From contig JAAKBF010000041.1 of the NCBI GenBank assembly GCA_012656075.1, positions 62,001 to 126,000 on the forward strand: a stretch of DNA of 64,000 bases, given 5' to 3'. Source of the stretch: Phytophthora hibernalis. Lineage: Eukaryota; Oomycota; Peronosporomycetes; Peronosporales; Peronosporaceae. The position numbers and the translations under genes are program-made. This document shows positions 21,359 to 32,029 of the stretch, piece by piece (position 1 is the stretch's first letter; every line of letters starts with the position of its first letter). Under the pieces are notes generated by a model that saw only the letters and a program-made list of their open reading frames with translations, did no database searches and was not told the DNA's origin.

Positions 21359-23762
21359 CTACTTTTTGCCTCCTCCCTTCTTGATGGTCTTGGCGGTCTT
21401 GATGGGTTCGTCGATGACGACGACCTGGGCTTCGTGCACGCCAAACAACTCCGGCAGCACGTCCAGCAGCTCGGTGGCGCAGTCGATCTGCAGCTGGATC
21501 TGCTGCTGGCCTTGTCCGTCTTGGACAGCGACGAGCTGCTGGCGATCTTCTTGCCCAGGCTTTTGCTAGCGTCCTTGATGTGAACCTCCTCAAAGTCCTC
21601 GAGACCCGTGACGAATGTGAGGCGCTTGCGGCACTTGCGCAAAATCTTGGAGATGGTCACCTTGCAGTTCTCCTTCCGCTTGACAGCCTCCTCGATAGGG
21701 ATAGGCAAATGCAACCGTGGCATTAATGCCATTTTGAGTGCAATGACATTTTGTGCATTAATGCGTGCACTTCAACCAAATGCAATGCATTTGGGTGATG
21801 GCATATCTTACTCGATAAAGATAAAAATACCTTCGCGGCTGACAGATCTCAATGTGTCCTGCTGTAGAGCGGGTATTGCCACCTTCACGCGCCCATCGCC
21901 AACTTGATGGCGCAGAACGCCCCTCACCAATTGATGGCACAGAATCAACAAATTCTGGAAAGACCTCCCACCATTTGATGGCGCAGAATTGGCAAGCGTG
22001 GCAACGCGCTCTACACTACAGCAGAATCACGCGCAAGGAATTGTACTGAATCAAATGGCACTAGATAGACGACATCACCAGCTGCACGAGTTTCACGAGG
22101 AGGCTATGCACGGCAGTGCGTCAACTACCCATTCTTCAATTAACTCTGCAGCAGCAACGTCCTCCGCCCCGTGCCTCGACTTCATTGCACCACCCGCCTC
22201 GAGAGCGTGTGCACCCCGCCTGGAAGGAATTCAACTACACCGACGGCGACTACCCCGATGCGACCTGCCTACACTGCCCCGCGAAGCTGTTCAAGTGTCA
22301 ACCGAGTCGTAATTTGCTCAATCGTGTCCCGGGTTAGATGAGGCCGAGCAGCTCAAGTGGTGGCGCTACGGAGAACCTGAAAAAGCGCAAGCGGAAGCGC
22401 CACAAGCGCAAAAAGCAAGCTAATCTCCTGGAGCTACACAAGATTCCCTTATGACCGAAGCATCGCTATCGCAGTAGCAGCCGATCATTCTTTTTGTTGG
22501 TGATATCGACAACAAGGAAAAGAACCGCTTTCAGTCAGAAATTGCGTGGCGCTTTTACGCTGCTGGTCTTCCGTTTCGGAGCAGAGGATGGCTGGTCTAG
22601 CGTCAGCAAGGAGAAGATTGTCTTTGGTGTACCAAAAGACCGGTGAGGCTGAACAAACATCCGAGTACGTGGCCAAAGAAATTGAATCAGTCATCGATGA
22701 GATTAACTCGGCCGCTGGGAAAGAAGTAGTGGTATCTGTGACGACTGACAATACTCCTGCCATGCAGAAGGCGTAGGAAATCCGCGAGCGGAAGCGAACC
22801 ATCTTTTGCAACGGGTGCAGCAGTCATGCACTGAATCTCGTTCTGGAGGAAGTGCTGAGCCTGCCTGGGATGCACCCAGCACTAGGCTAAGTCTGCCACT
22901 TCATCAGGAACCGGCTGCAGCTACTCGCAAGATTTCGCAAGCTATAAAAGACCGGAAAAGAAGAGCATCGGCGGGTTGCCCGTGCAGAAGTTTGAGTTTT
23001 AGCGTTACTGCTGTAATTTACTGAGAGTCTATTTTTACTTGCAAGAGCTCGAAACAAATGCGTTGCATCGATGCCAATAATGCAATCGGTGCAGTGCATT
23101 AATGTCATAATGCATGCATTTGCCCATCCCTACTCCTCGATCTTGTTGTTCTTCTTCTTGACGGTCTTGTCCACCACTTCAAGGTGATACCCTCCGCGAT
23201 GTACTGCTCCACCTCCAGCAGCTCCTCCTGGTGATCACGAGGTCGAAGCAGTGCTCGGCTTGCACTCGTTGAACACGGGGCCGTACTCGCAGTACTCGGG
23301 CGGGCACGTGTCGATGGGAGAGTACACCACGCTGTTAAACTTGGACTTGCCGCCATCTCCTCCTCCTCGCCCGAGTCGCTAGATTCCGGTCCGTATTTCT
23401 TCTCCAGTGCGTCAAAGATCTAGGACTCCTTGCCTTTGTACTCGACCAGCACTGAGGGTACGCCGTCGACCTTCTCGGGGTTGTACGTGTGGTCGAAAGC
23501 CAACAGACGCTGGTGGTTGAAGTTTGACTCCTTGTCCTCCTCCTCCTCTTCTTCTTCTCCTTTTTCTTCTTCGTTACCGGTAGCGCCGTCGAACTACTCA
23601 TTCTCTGTAGATTCAGGCCCGTACTTCTTCACGAGCACCGAGAACAGCTGCGCCTCGCAGCCGAGTGCCAGCGATACGCTCTAGCACACCGTCGATCTCG
23701 TGCAGCATGTCGTCATTGTACTTGCGGTAGAAGCGCATCAAGCACTTGAGGTGCGGAGACAT
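21359..23762 (-). pseudogene. DENR-like translation factor gene split by a hAT element
   Basis: C-terminal part (21688-21359): AVKRKENCKVTISKILRKCRKRLTFV-type sequence followed, after one frame change, by CATELLDVLPELFGVHE and a Lys/Gly tail before the TAG, the SUI1 domain of density-regulated protein DENR, which with MCT-1 handles 40S recycling and reinitiation. N-terminal part (23762-23141): SVVYSPIDTCPPEYCEYGP, the zinc-ribbon-like start of DENR, then EVVDKTVKKKNNKIEE reaching the insertion point. Upstream are two copies of a repeat of about 42 residues, each with FY/FD-x2-YN and ending in KKYGPES. Removing 21696-23132 and one duplicated octamer joins KIEE to AVKRKEN directly. In-frame stops (after KGKES, after ESTENE) and several shifts break the N-terminal part. 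Either a pseudogenised copy or a locus with assembly errors; the insertion itself is certainly disruptive. Confidence 0.72.
21696..23132 (+). mobile_element. hAT-family DNA transposon, defective
   Basis: 1437-bp element with terminal inverted repeats: left end TAGGGATAGGCAAATGCA, right end (reverse complement) TAGGGATGGGCAAATGCA, differing at one base, with a further shared CATTAATGC-type subterminal motif. It is flanked by a perfect 8-bp target duplication CTCCTCGA (21688-21695 and 23133-23140), diagnostic of hAT. Inside, on the plus strand, are a Gln/His-rich stretch with the repeated motif LMAQN (21905-21985), a BED-type zinc finger segment (WKEFNYTDGDYPDATCLHC, about 22216-22275) and a piece of the transposase core (EYVAKEIESVIDEI ... 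VVSVTTDN, 22660-22770). Frames are shifted and the element is much shorter than autonomous hATs, so it is not active by itself. Confidence 0.9.
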
Positions 23763-24329
23763 TTTGGTGACGATCTCCTGCTTTGCCACTCGTTCACAGT
23801 CCGTGGAGTCTGCACTAAGTGCAGATTAAAGTCTTGAAGTACATGCCCTTGACTGTGTTGATTTCACGAACACCACAAAAGTGTGGCCCACAAACGTTCA
23901 CTTTCATGGAACATATCCTAATGTTGTACGAATGTTAACCCAGGTTACGCTTACGCAGTACCGTGGAATTAATCCGTTGGAGCTGTCCATCCCTCACTCT
24001 TCGGGATTCCCAGTATTAATACCTGTTAGGAAGCGGCCGAAGAGCTTTTCCATTTTTAAAAAGAATCAGTCAGTTTTGAAATGGCTACATTTTAATACAT
24101 GTAAAATACATTGAAAATGCCCACTGGTGCGAGTAAAAATAAATGACGTGCGACGTGATTTGACTGGTCGAAAGCAATAAAATTGATGCCATCACCGTAA
24201 ATGAGTTGGCACGCAAGCAGTACCCTTGCCCATTATTCTATTCACCCGTCCCGCGCTCAGTCGGATAAAAGTATTGACACTTCGTGTAGTCCAGCACTCC
24301 GTGATAGTATTGACCAGGCCTGCCTTATG
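23763..24329. other. no recognisable feature
   Basis: Upstream flank of the DENR-like relic. The plus-strand frame at 23881-24114 has no family motif. AT-rich and probably decayed transposon sequence. Confidence 0.35.
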
Positions 24330-24650
24330 TCAAAGCACTGATTGAGCCTGTGGTTCAACATTTGTCCGAATTAGGGAGTGTTGACTTTTATAACGAATTG
24401 GAGCTGTGGAGGTCCATTTTAAAGGCCAATCGTTTGACACTAGGTCTAATCTGGTTGAAAAATGCGTCGATGGTCCATATTATGTGATCTCTACCGATAC
24501 GATGTTGATTTGCAGATGTGTTGGGTATTTTCGATCCATGAAAAGCTATAAGGACACTAGCCGAAATGAAGGATATGCGGACCCAGCTAGAAAATAACGC
24601 TGAAAAATACGGTAACAGAGTGCAGCTCGCCTTTGTTCGTGGAAGATAAA
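24330..24650 (+). pseudogene. unrecognised protein fragment with in-frame stops
   Basis: One plus frame reads like coding sequence (ALIEPVVQHLSELGSVDFY, then ELELWRSILKANRLTL, later EMKDMRTQLENNAEKYG) but is interrupted by TAG/TGA stops where Trp or Gln codons would fit. No family was recognised. It lies 1 kb ahead of the Crypton gene and may belong to an older transposon. Confidence 0.3.
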
Positions 24651-25380
24651 AGCCTCCCGTTGGTATCAAATCTGTGCAGTTAAACGGTTGCCGAACATAC
24701 AATTTCCTCAAACCATTGTCTCGACGTTTACGCAGACAAAAATCAATGATAATCTCATGGAAACGGAATCTACAGGCAGTGCGGCTGCGGCGGGGTTGGC
24801 TGGACCGATCTGCTGTTGAAACCGCGGGGGAACTTGTCGAGATCGAACGTGTCGTTTGTGGGGGGCGGACTTGGACCAGGCGTCGATCGAGGCGCGGGCG
24901 CGCGCGCTGGGAGAGAGGCCGGAAGGGTGGTGAGCACCGCACGATGTGGCGTTGTGTCATCAACCACCCATTGAGAGCCGCTGCCTGCGGCGGTAGTACT
25001 TGGGTCGCGCTCAAGGGTCGAAATACTTGCATACGACATTGGTGGAGCAGGTGTTGGGGCTGGCTCTGGTGCTGTGGCCGTTGCCGGCACTGCTGCAGGT
25101 GTTGCACACAGCGATGTGGAAGCTGGAACTGGATCCGCTGCTGCTGCCGCAGGGCGTGTTGTCGCTGGACGTGCACGAACAGGAGCCGCGGGCTGGGGGA
25201 CCGCAGGGGGCGCAGTGGGGTGAGGCAATGGAGGAAGACATGATAGAAATGCCGATAGTACAGTTGAGGAAGACACGTTGAGTGGGTGGAGCTTCCACCA
25301 CGACAGGAACCGCTCCACAAAGTGAGTGTCATTTCAGATTTATCTCTTGAGGTGCGCAAGCAAGTGAACGACGGCCGCTC
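24651..25380. other. low-complexity Pro/Ala-coding stretch
   Basis: The minus frame 25318-24770 is Pro/Ala/Thr-rich (for example PAAPVRARPATTRPAAAAADP) and ends NDTFDLDKFPRGF; the overlapping minus frame 25359-24388 is Gln/His/Pro-rich. The skewed base composition opens several frames at once, so none can be chosen. It might be a disordered retroelement gag or simply GC-rich repeat-like DNA. Confidence 0.3.
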
Positions 25381-26795
25381 ATGGATCTGCCCACATCAAG
25401 TCGACTCTATAGCGCTGCCGTAACCGCGGCCAAGTTCGCCAACCAACGACTAGAATCTCGAACCCGAAAGGACTACAACGGCAGTCTGAAGCGCTTTGTG
25501 GCGTTCTGCAAGAAGGAAGGGTACCCAGACCCACTCAAGAAGCGCTTTGTAGAGCTACTTGGTGTTATGGCAGCATACATCAACCATCTCGCCACGACAA
25601 AACGAGTCAGTGGCCTGCAGAGAAGCTTCGAGCCGTATTGAGTTGCCATTACACGAAACCAGAGATACTTGATGGGGTCATCCACACGATCGGTGGATTG
25701 TCGATACCGCTTTGGATGGAACTATCATGCCCGCGGTAATCCAGCTCGCACTGCTGCCATCATGCAAATTCTCTCCGGCATCAGCAAGTCGAAGAAGCGG
25801 GAAAGGACCCCAAACGGGCGTCGCCTATCGCGTTGGTCATGCTGACGAAAATGATCGCTTTCTTGGAGTCAGATTCCATGTTTAATGAGACCACGCGCGT
25901 TTGGTTCTCTGCTGTCAGCGCGCTATGCTTTTACGGAATGTATCGTATCAACGAAGTACTTCTCATGAAGAAACGTGACATCCAGCTGGGGATTTGGCGA
26001 AAGAATCGCAAAACCGCCACCGAGATCCGGTTTGACTGCTTCGTCATCCGTGACCGCAAGACCGATCATGACCCTCTCGCCAGTCGAACGTACTCGTTCC
26101 ACCACCTCCCTAAAGAAGAACGGGCGGCGGAGGCGCTAACCTACGTGGAAAGGTGGTTTACGTATGCGCGCACAAAGCTTCATCACACGTGGCTCGATGG
26201 CGACTACGCGTTTCCGGCGCTGACGAAAATTCGTCGTGGTGGTGGCTCAAGGAAGCAGAAACGGTCCACGAGCACCGGAGGTGAAACCCTGTCGTTTGCA
26301 AACGTAGGCGTGAAGTGGGGATCGCAGGTGCTGAATATCATCGCGGAGGCTACCAGGTTTAGCAAGAACATGCTCGATGACGAGATCTGGTTTACGTCGC
26401 ACTGCCTTCAACGTGAAGGTGCCCAGTACCGGTTCATCTTTACCCCGGAGAATCGGCGATGATCGCTGAAGCTGGTGAAGTGGTGGACAGGTTGGAAGCC
26501 TAGCGCAAATGCCGAAACAATCACGAGTTATTTGCTGGACGACGTTCTCGATTGTGAAGAGAATCAACTCGGAGACTCACTGACACCCGACGCTGTATCG
26601 TGCTCTGATGCGACGGTGGAAGGCATAATGGACGTCGACTATGGGTGTTTGCAGCCAGAATTCAACGACGCGGAAAGTTTGCCTTGTGCTATAAGGTGGG
26701 AGGGCGAGCACGCCTCGACAGGCATTTCGTCGTCCATTGTGAATGAGCTCAAGACAATGCTGATCGGACTGCGTGACACTGTCAAAGACATATGA
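25381..26795 (+). pseudogene. Crypton tyrosine recombinase, nearly intact
   Basis: Encodes the YR transposase of a Crypton DNA element. The N-terminal core-binding region (MDLPTSSRLYSAAV, LESRTRKDYNGSLKRF, GVMAAYINHLATTKR) shifts frame near 25625 (LSCHYTKPEILDGVIHTIGG) and again before 25833 (MLTKMIAFLESDSMF). The catalytic domain follows in one frame: Arg of GMYRINEVLLM (codon 25944), the H-x3-R type box SHCLQREGAQYR (His codon 26400), a WWTGW motif and the candidate nucleophile Tyr of TSYLLDD (26529-26531). A single TGA at 26460-26462 sits where a Trp codon is expected (RR-stop-SLKLVKWW), i.e. one G-to-A change. Cryptons lack terminal repeats, so element limits were not set. The preceding catalytic Lys/His could not be placed with confidence. 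Confidence 0.75.
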
Positions 26796-27147
26796 AGCAG
26801 TCAGTGTTCAACCCAGGAGACTGTAGAAGAAGAGCAAGTTGGTCTGTCAGCCGATGATGCCACTGATACTTCAACATTGATGTCCGAGCTCCCGGATGGA
26901 AAGATTACGTCAAGTAGTATTGGAAGCCCGACCCAACGTGCCACCAGTATCGCGCTGGCGTCGATATGTTTCCACACGAGCGCAAAGTACATAGATCGCG
27001 CCTCTCGCGGATGAAGACCATAACAAGGATCTTGTTCACGGTGAGATCGCCTTCACACAGCACAAGCTCCTAACTGCTATACGAAAGCGTAGAAATCCGT
27101 AGGTATCTCGGGTTTGTCTTCACGAGTTGTACTCATGACTGCTCTAT
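26796..27147. other. 3' flank of the Crypton gene, nothing recognised
   Basis: About 350 bp without coding features; possibly the non-coding tail of the Crypton. Confidence 0.35.
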
Positions 27148-27312
27148 CCTGTCTTCCGTTATTGTGCTCTTGTCTTCCTCAATTGTGCTCTTGCCTTCCT
27201 CAATTGTAATCTCGGTCTTTCTATCGTGTCTTCCTCAATTGTACTCTCATCCTTTCTATCTTGTCTTCCTCAATTATACTTTCATATTTTCTAGCCTGAC
27301 TTCCTCAATTGG
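27148..27312. repeat. degenerate minisatellite built on TCTTCCTCAATTGT
   Basis: Six copies of a pyrimidine-rich core (TGTCTTCCTCAATTGTACTC and variants) follow each other. The first copies are spaced by about 21-22 bp and the later ones by about 35-36 bp, the longer units carrying an extra CATCCTTTCTATCT segment. Copies begin near 27150, 27172, 27192, 27228, 27263 and 27298. No coding function is evident. Confidence 0.75.
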
Positions 27313-27499
27313 CACTTTACGGAAATCTTAATAGCAGCTTGATACTGTTGTTCCTGTATTGTCTATGCCTTTATCGATACCGATCGACATCATCTGTAGC
27401 GCCAATGGCTACTCATCATCACCGTGGTAATTTTCGTCGGAGCTGTTCGAGTCACTGTCGAAATCGCTGGTATGGTTTCAGGTTGTCGCTTTGATCGAG
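27313..27499. other. short spacer
   Basis: Between the minisatellite and the RING-like relic; nothing recognised. Confidence 0.3.
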
Positions 27500-28461
27500 C
27501 CGTCGTACTCAAACGCATCATTATCTGACAGCTCGATGTCGTCGTCATGGCGATTTTTGACGTCATCGTCGCTGTCAGCAAAGTCAACCTGGAAGGGAAA
27601 CCGGTAAGAAGGACAGAGTAGGTCTATGTGTCGGGTCCGAAGGAGAAACTGCCGATTGTATCATCTGAGGCAAGTGTAATTCATCAAATGATCACACTGA
27701 CTTCCTTCCATAACGATCCCAGTAATTGTCCGGTTGCAGACAAAGCATGGCGGTGCGGCAGGAACATGTCCGACAACCAGTACTTCGTCACCAGCAACGT
27801 CAAATTGGACGGGAGCTCGGCAATTGCCACATCTAGGATCGTGTTCGAGGCTGGCAGCAACCCAGCTTCGGTAATAAGGCTGGCGACAGCTTTCGCGCTC
27901 GCACACCCATATGTCATCAACTTGATATCCTCCATCTTGATCATCCAGGGGGATCAACATGTGCGACATTCAGTGACGCCAACTCGAGGATGCCGAAGAG
28001 GCCAACAGGTGAGCCGGCGTGGCTATCGCCAACCTCAACTTGGCTCGAAGTATCGAGATCTATTTCATTCCACTCAAAATTGGCCTGCCCCACCAACTCC
28101 AGCAGATCAACACAGACTGCATCCCCAACTTCCACTTCTGAACTCTGGATTGCGCCGTCGTCTTGAGCGTAATCCTGCTCGGCATAAACAACATCGCATT
28201 CCTGAACCGGTTGGTGATTTGGGTTGAATTGCCAGCCGGCACATCCCGAGTGTTATCCTCCGTATGGCCTGAAGGCACATTCTGAGAACTATCTTCATAA
28301 CCGCTCGAAGCGGCACGCTCAGCACGCCTACGGCGATGACGCTTTGCATCCCTCTCCCTACGGGATTGGTCCATGCGTAGAAGGTGGGCGGAACGATCTT
28401 CGAGCGAACGACAACGCGACGACCGCTGGTGCCTAGCCAAGTGGAAGTTTCCTCCCTTCAC
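27500..28461 (-). pseudogene. RING-like zinc-binding protein, frame-shifted
   Basis: A minus-strand coding signal begins near 28461 (MKGGNFHLARHQ) with an Arg-rich stretch (RRERDAKRHRRRRAERAA), continues in another frame with acidic sequence (VEVGDAVCVDLLELVGQANF), and then at 27969-27661 shows two Cys groups: VCERESC ... CGNC, and CFVC ... CDHLMNYTC, the second resembling a RING finger start (C-x2-C, then C-x-H). An acidic tail (VDFADSDDDVKNRHDDDIE) follows at about 27590-27490. At least three frame changes are needed. It may be a decayed E3-ligase-like gene; the identification is tentative. Confidence 0.4.
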
Positions 28462-29031
28462 CCAATGCCAGCAGCTCTAACAGAACTATCGGGGAGGTTT
28501 GGTACGTCTAGAAATGAACGCTGGTGACGCTGCAGGTTGTCTGACCGCCAAAAGTCGTAGCGGCATTTATCGCAGGTAGGAGTGCATTCTGTAATCGATA
28601 GATAGCTAAATTAAAAATAACATTAGACAAAATTTGCACCAAACAATTACTGTGAGCTAAACCCACGCTGTCGCACGTGCACCGTGTGCTTGTCGCACCG
28701 GGAGAGCAGAGCGCTTCGCGGTATATTCGATAGTGAAGCAAAGGTTTTGATAAAGGCGCGCAGTCGCCGGATGCGGCTGGTGCGAAATGTATCCAAGAAC
28801 GCTTTGGTTTGTGCCATAAAATACGCTGTACCCACGCTCAATTGTATCGTCGACGGCAGCGCTAGTGTTAAAGTGACCAGACTCGTGTTACAAATGTACC
28901 TAACCCTAATCAAAATCGCACAAGCCGAACGAAGTCCTACTTCTGCAGCGAATCAAACATTGACATAGATTGCAGCATTTCTTGCTCACGATTGGGTCTC
29001 TTTCGCTCTTAAAAAACGGAACATACGTGTA
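28462..29031. other. no recognisable feature
   Basis: About 570 bp without supported frames or repeats, ending at the TA that flanks the pogo-like element. Confidence 0.35.
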
Positions 29032-31042
29032 TTAACCCTATTGTGGCCAACATTATACTTAAAATTTTGTAAACCTAATTTTCATAGTACCGTAAATCAC
29101 GGTGGACATGCAACGCACGTTGATAATGCAACATTTTCGTAAAAAGGCTGATACGACGTTCTTTTATGTTTACGACGACCAAAGTATATGTGACATCCCG
29201 TCTTTGATTATCATTACGTGTCGACATCCAAGATACCCTCGCTAGGTGGTTCGGGCGAGGCAAACACTCCACGATCGTCTCGAGGCCCTGTAGCGATAAG
29301 TCCAGCTTTTAAGAAGCCGTTTCTGATACTATACTCGCTAATTTCATCCCAAGCCGGCACTACCATTTCTGCAATCTTACTACGCTTTTGACTTGGTGTT
29401 GTAAACACCCCTCCTTTAATCACGAACTTTAGGTACTTGTCTCGGCAGCGATCTTTGAACGGCTTCATCACAGCGACGTCCATCGGCTGTGCCTTGCCCG
29501 TCACCCCCGGAGGTACGTAAATAACGTGAGCGTGGCCATCGGTCTCGAGTCGGTCTTTGATGCTCGCCATTTTATGCGTTTTAAGGCTATCAAGAAAGAG
29601 CATACTAGGCCCCCGAATATCGGGGCACCACACCTCGTCGATCCACTCTTTCATCACTCTCTCGTCGCAGTACGCTTTGGCTTGCACTGTAAAATGTGCC
29701 TTGCTCCAATCAAAGGCGGGGTCTGCTCCGAGCTCATCGTAACATCGGCACCGAATAGCAAACACGATAAGCGGTCGCATTTTCTTGCCAGTCGCCGAGG
29801 CACACAGAAAAAGATATGCTCTAAAAGAGTTAGGAGTTGTTGCTATAAATACATATACACGCATTATTGTTTAGTTCTAAAAAGAATTTGCACCTCGATA
29901 AATATTCTTACATTGTATGACATCAACTGTACGGGGACCGACAAATTCGATAGTACTGTGCGGATTCATGTCCACACAAACGGAGGTTTGATCCATGTTT
30001 TAAAAAGATAACTGTACCGATCGTGCATTCCGATGGGGAAGAATGCATTGCTTTCTAGAAGATGAACTGTGGCCTCTGCAAAACGATCCGCAACAAGCTG
30101 CAAATCACGCAAAACGCCAAATTATTAGCATAATAAAGCACAGTAAAAAACTTAATATACGCAAAAGATGGTAAAATACCTGCATTCCAGGCCACGCGAC
30201 TCGCCCTCGGTGCGTGATCCGTCGATACGTTAGACGGTTTCGTCGCAGGAATCGAAAAATGTACATTTTGACTGCGTCGCGGCTTTTGTTGACGTGTAAT
30301 CAGGATCAAAATACGTAAGAACGTATCGAATACACTCAATGGAGACGAAGAAGTATTTTGTAGTTTGCATGTGCTTCACCCACGCAAGAAGTCTTCAAAA
30401 AGCACAATAGCAAACTGTTAACTAATTGAAGAATTACGATAATACTTAACAGAAATACAGTACCTGAGCTCAACGTCATGAGAGACAGCTGTGACCTGAG
30501 TCGTCTCACCGGTGTACGCACGGGATGACTGGGCTGCTTGAATGGAGCAGCCTGGCGTTGCCACCTCCATATTGTAGTGCGGTCGACGTGACATGATGAC
30601 GCAACATCGTTGACTTTCCCGCCGTTTGACATGCGCTCAATCGCCTTCAGCTTTTGTGCGTTGGTGGTGCTGACTTGTCTCCTTCCCACCATATTGGCGA
30701 ATTCGCATTTGGTAGCGTTTTGCACCAGGGCCACATGGGTGATCGTGGGAGTTTTTACGCGTGCGCATCCTTTTACGTCTACACTTAGTTTTTACTTTTT
30801 AACGATGTTGCATGTCCGCCGTGGTTTGCTTGGCTTTAGCCCGCACCCCGCATCATAATATTATCATTTTGCGGGGTTTTACAATACTTATTGTAATTAT
30901 TGTAGTTAAACGAAGCATATTGCTTGGTTTACCGCAAATGCTATGATTGGTCAAAAATAAAATCCTGTCATTATGATTCGTTAATATTTGTAAAACCAAG
31001 CATATTGCAGGGTTTTAGGGATTCAAACCGCAATAGGGTTAA
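29032..31042 (-). mobile_element. pogo-like Tc1/mariner element with TIRs and TA duplication
   Basis: 2011-bp element. The left end TTAACCCTATTGTGG (29032-29046) and the reverse complement of the right end TTAACCCTATTGCGG (31028-31042) match at 14 of 15 bases, and both ends are bordered by TA, the duplicated target of this superfamily. The right subterminal zone carries two copies of AAGCATATTGC followed by a G-rich run (about 30916 and 30998). The transposase lies on the minus strand and is listed separately. Confidence 0.85.
29214..30734 (-). pseudogene. pogo/CENP-B-type transposase
   Basis: N-terminal helix-turn-helix at 30690-30540 (LKAIERMSNGGKVNDVASSCHVDRTTIWRWQRQ region) for TIR binding; a second DNA-binding piece near 30285-30180 (FLRRNRLTYRRITHRGR in one frame); then an open frame 29864-29214 with the DDE core: MLFLDSLKTHK carries the second catalytic Asp and VIYVPPGVTGKAQPMDVAVMKPFK the C-terminal part typical of pogo/jerky-like transposases. 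The first Asp region lies before 29864 and was not located. Stretches between the three blocks are AT-rich and may be introns or decayed. The last 217 residues are uninterrupted, so decay is mild. Confidence 0.7.
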
Positions 31043-31103
31043 TAATAGGCAAGTCCAATACACATGCGGTCATTATCTTCACCACTCTCGTCAACGTTTT
31101 ACA

Positions 31104-31347
31104 ATAGTGGTTATTACGGTTGGGAAGTAAGTAAGCCGCAAGGGCCAATCGAATCAATCCTTCCTTTCCCAACCGTGAGTACCACAGGAATAAAACAGCC
31201 GCTTTTCAATCACAACCAACCATTTGGATCCCTTCATACTTTTCTCTTTTTAGGAAAGTATCAGCGGCAAAGACAAGCCATGAAGATTTGATTTGATTGG
31301 TTGTTGAAAGTTTTGATTACTTACTTACCAACCGTGATAACCAGTAT
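31104..31347. mobile_element. MITE-like element with about 27-bp terminal inverted repeats
   Basis: The left end reads TGGTTATTACGGTTGGGAAG followed by TAAGTAA; the right end, reverse complemented, reads TGGTTATCACGGTTGGTAAG followed by TAAGTAA, so the two agree at all but two positions of this core. The interior (about 190 bp) has no coding capacity. The exact border and target duplication are unclear; TA-type ends are possible. It sits just outside the pogo-like element. Confidence 0.65.
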
Positions 31348-32029
31348 TAGTGGTACCGGTATGTCAGTCAAAGCTAAACTTTGAAACAGCATTTTACGTC
31401 ACCGACCTTGAGGAATAAGGGGCCATCAGATATATTTTTAGGTGTATTGTACTTCGAAGTAGTCACTTATCGACAGAAAGAATAGGTTTCCCTTCCGCGT
31501 GAGCAAGATACCCCACGGGTTGATCCTTCAATTCAGAGGAATAGTGACGGGTTGTAGATGTATATTGCACTACAAATGTACGCTGGTTGTTGGTTATGAA
31601 TTTGACCAACCGTGCTTGGCGCTCAGGGATTGTTTTTAATACAGTGAGCCCAATCTATCTACTCCACGTCTAGCTGTCTTACCGGAAGATGAAGACTCAA
31701 GTTGGATCTCGTCACGGTTTGTACCTACGTAGGGTTGATACAGTACTGAGAGAGAGTCAGTAGTGAGCTTTTAGTCGCTAAAATGAGGGTTGGAGGGAGG
31801 TCAAAAGTGTATCCAAATAAAGGGTATAACTGCCATATATGGCATTCAGTTATAGAATAGGAGGGTTTGTCCGTTAGAGGAGGGTCATAGTGAAATTCAT
31901 AGAGTCCGATTTGCTTTGCCAGTGGAGCATCCATTTAGAGAGCAACCAGTCAGATATAGGGTCTTATTTATGAAGGTCTGACTGTATGGCCATCTGAAGT
32001 TGTCATTTTGCCTTTTGAGCCTAATCAAT
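31348..32029. other. no recognisable feature
   Basis: About 680 bp. A GAGGAATAAGGGGCCATC segment near 31411 faintly resembles the terminal repeat at 33395-33424 and might be the decayed left end of the mariner-like element, but the match is weak. Confidence 0.3.

Noticed and set aside
24388..25359. 323-aa minus-strand frame rich in Gln, His and Pro
   Set aside because: Low-complexity composition opens three overlapping frames here; no start context, splice sites or motif favours one.
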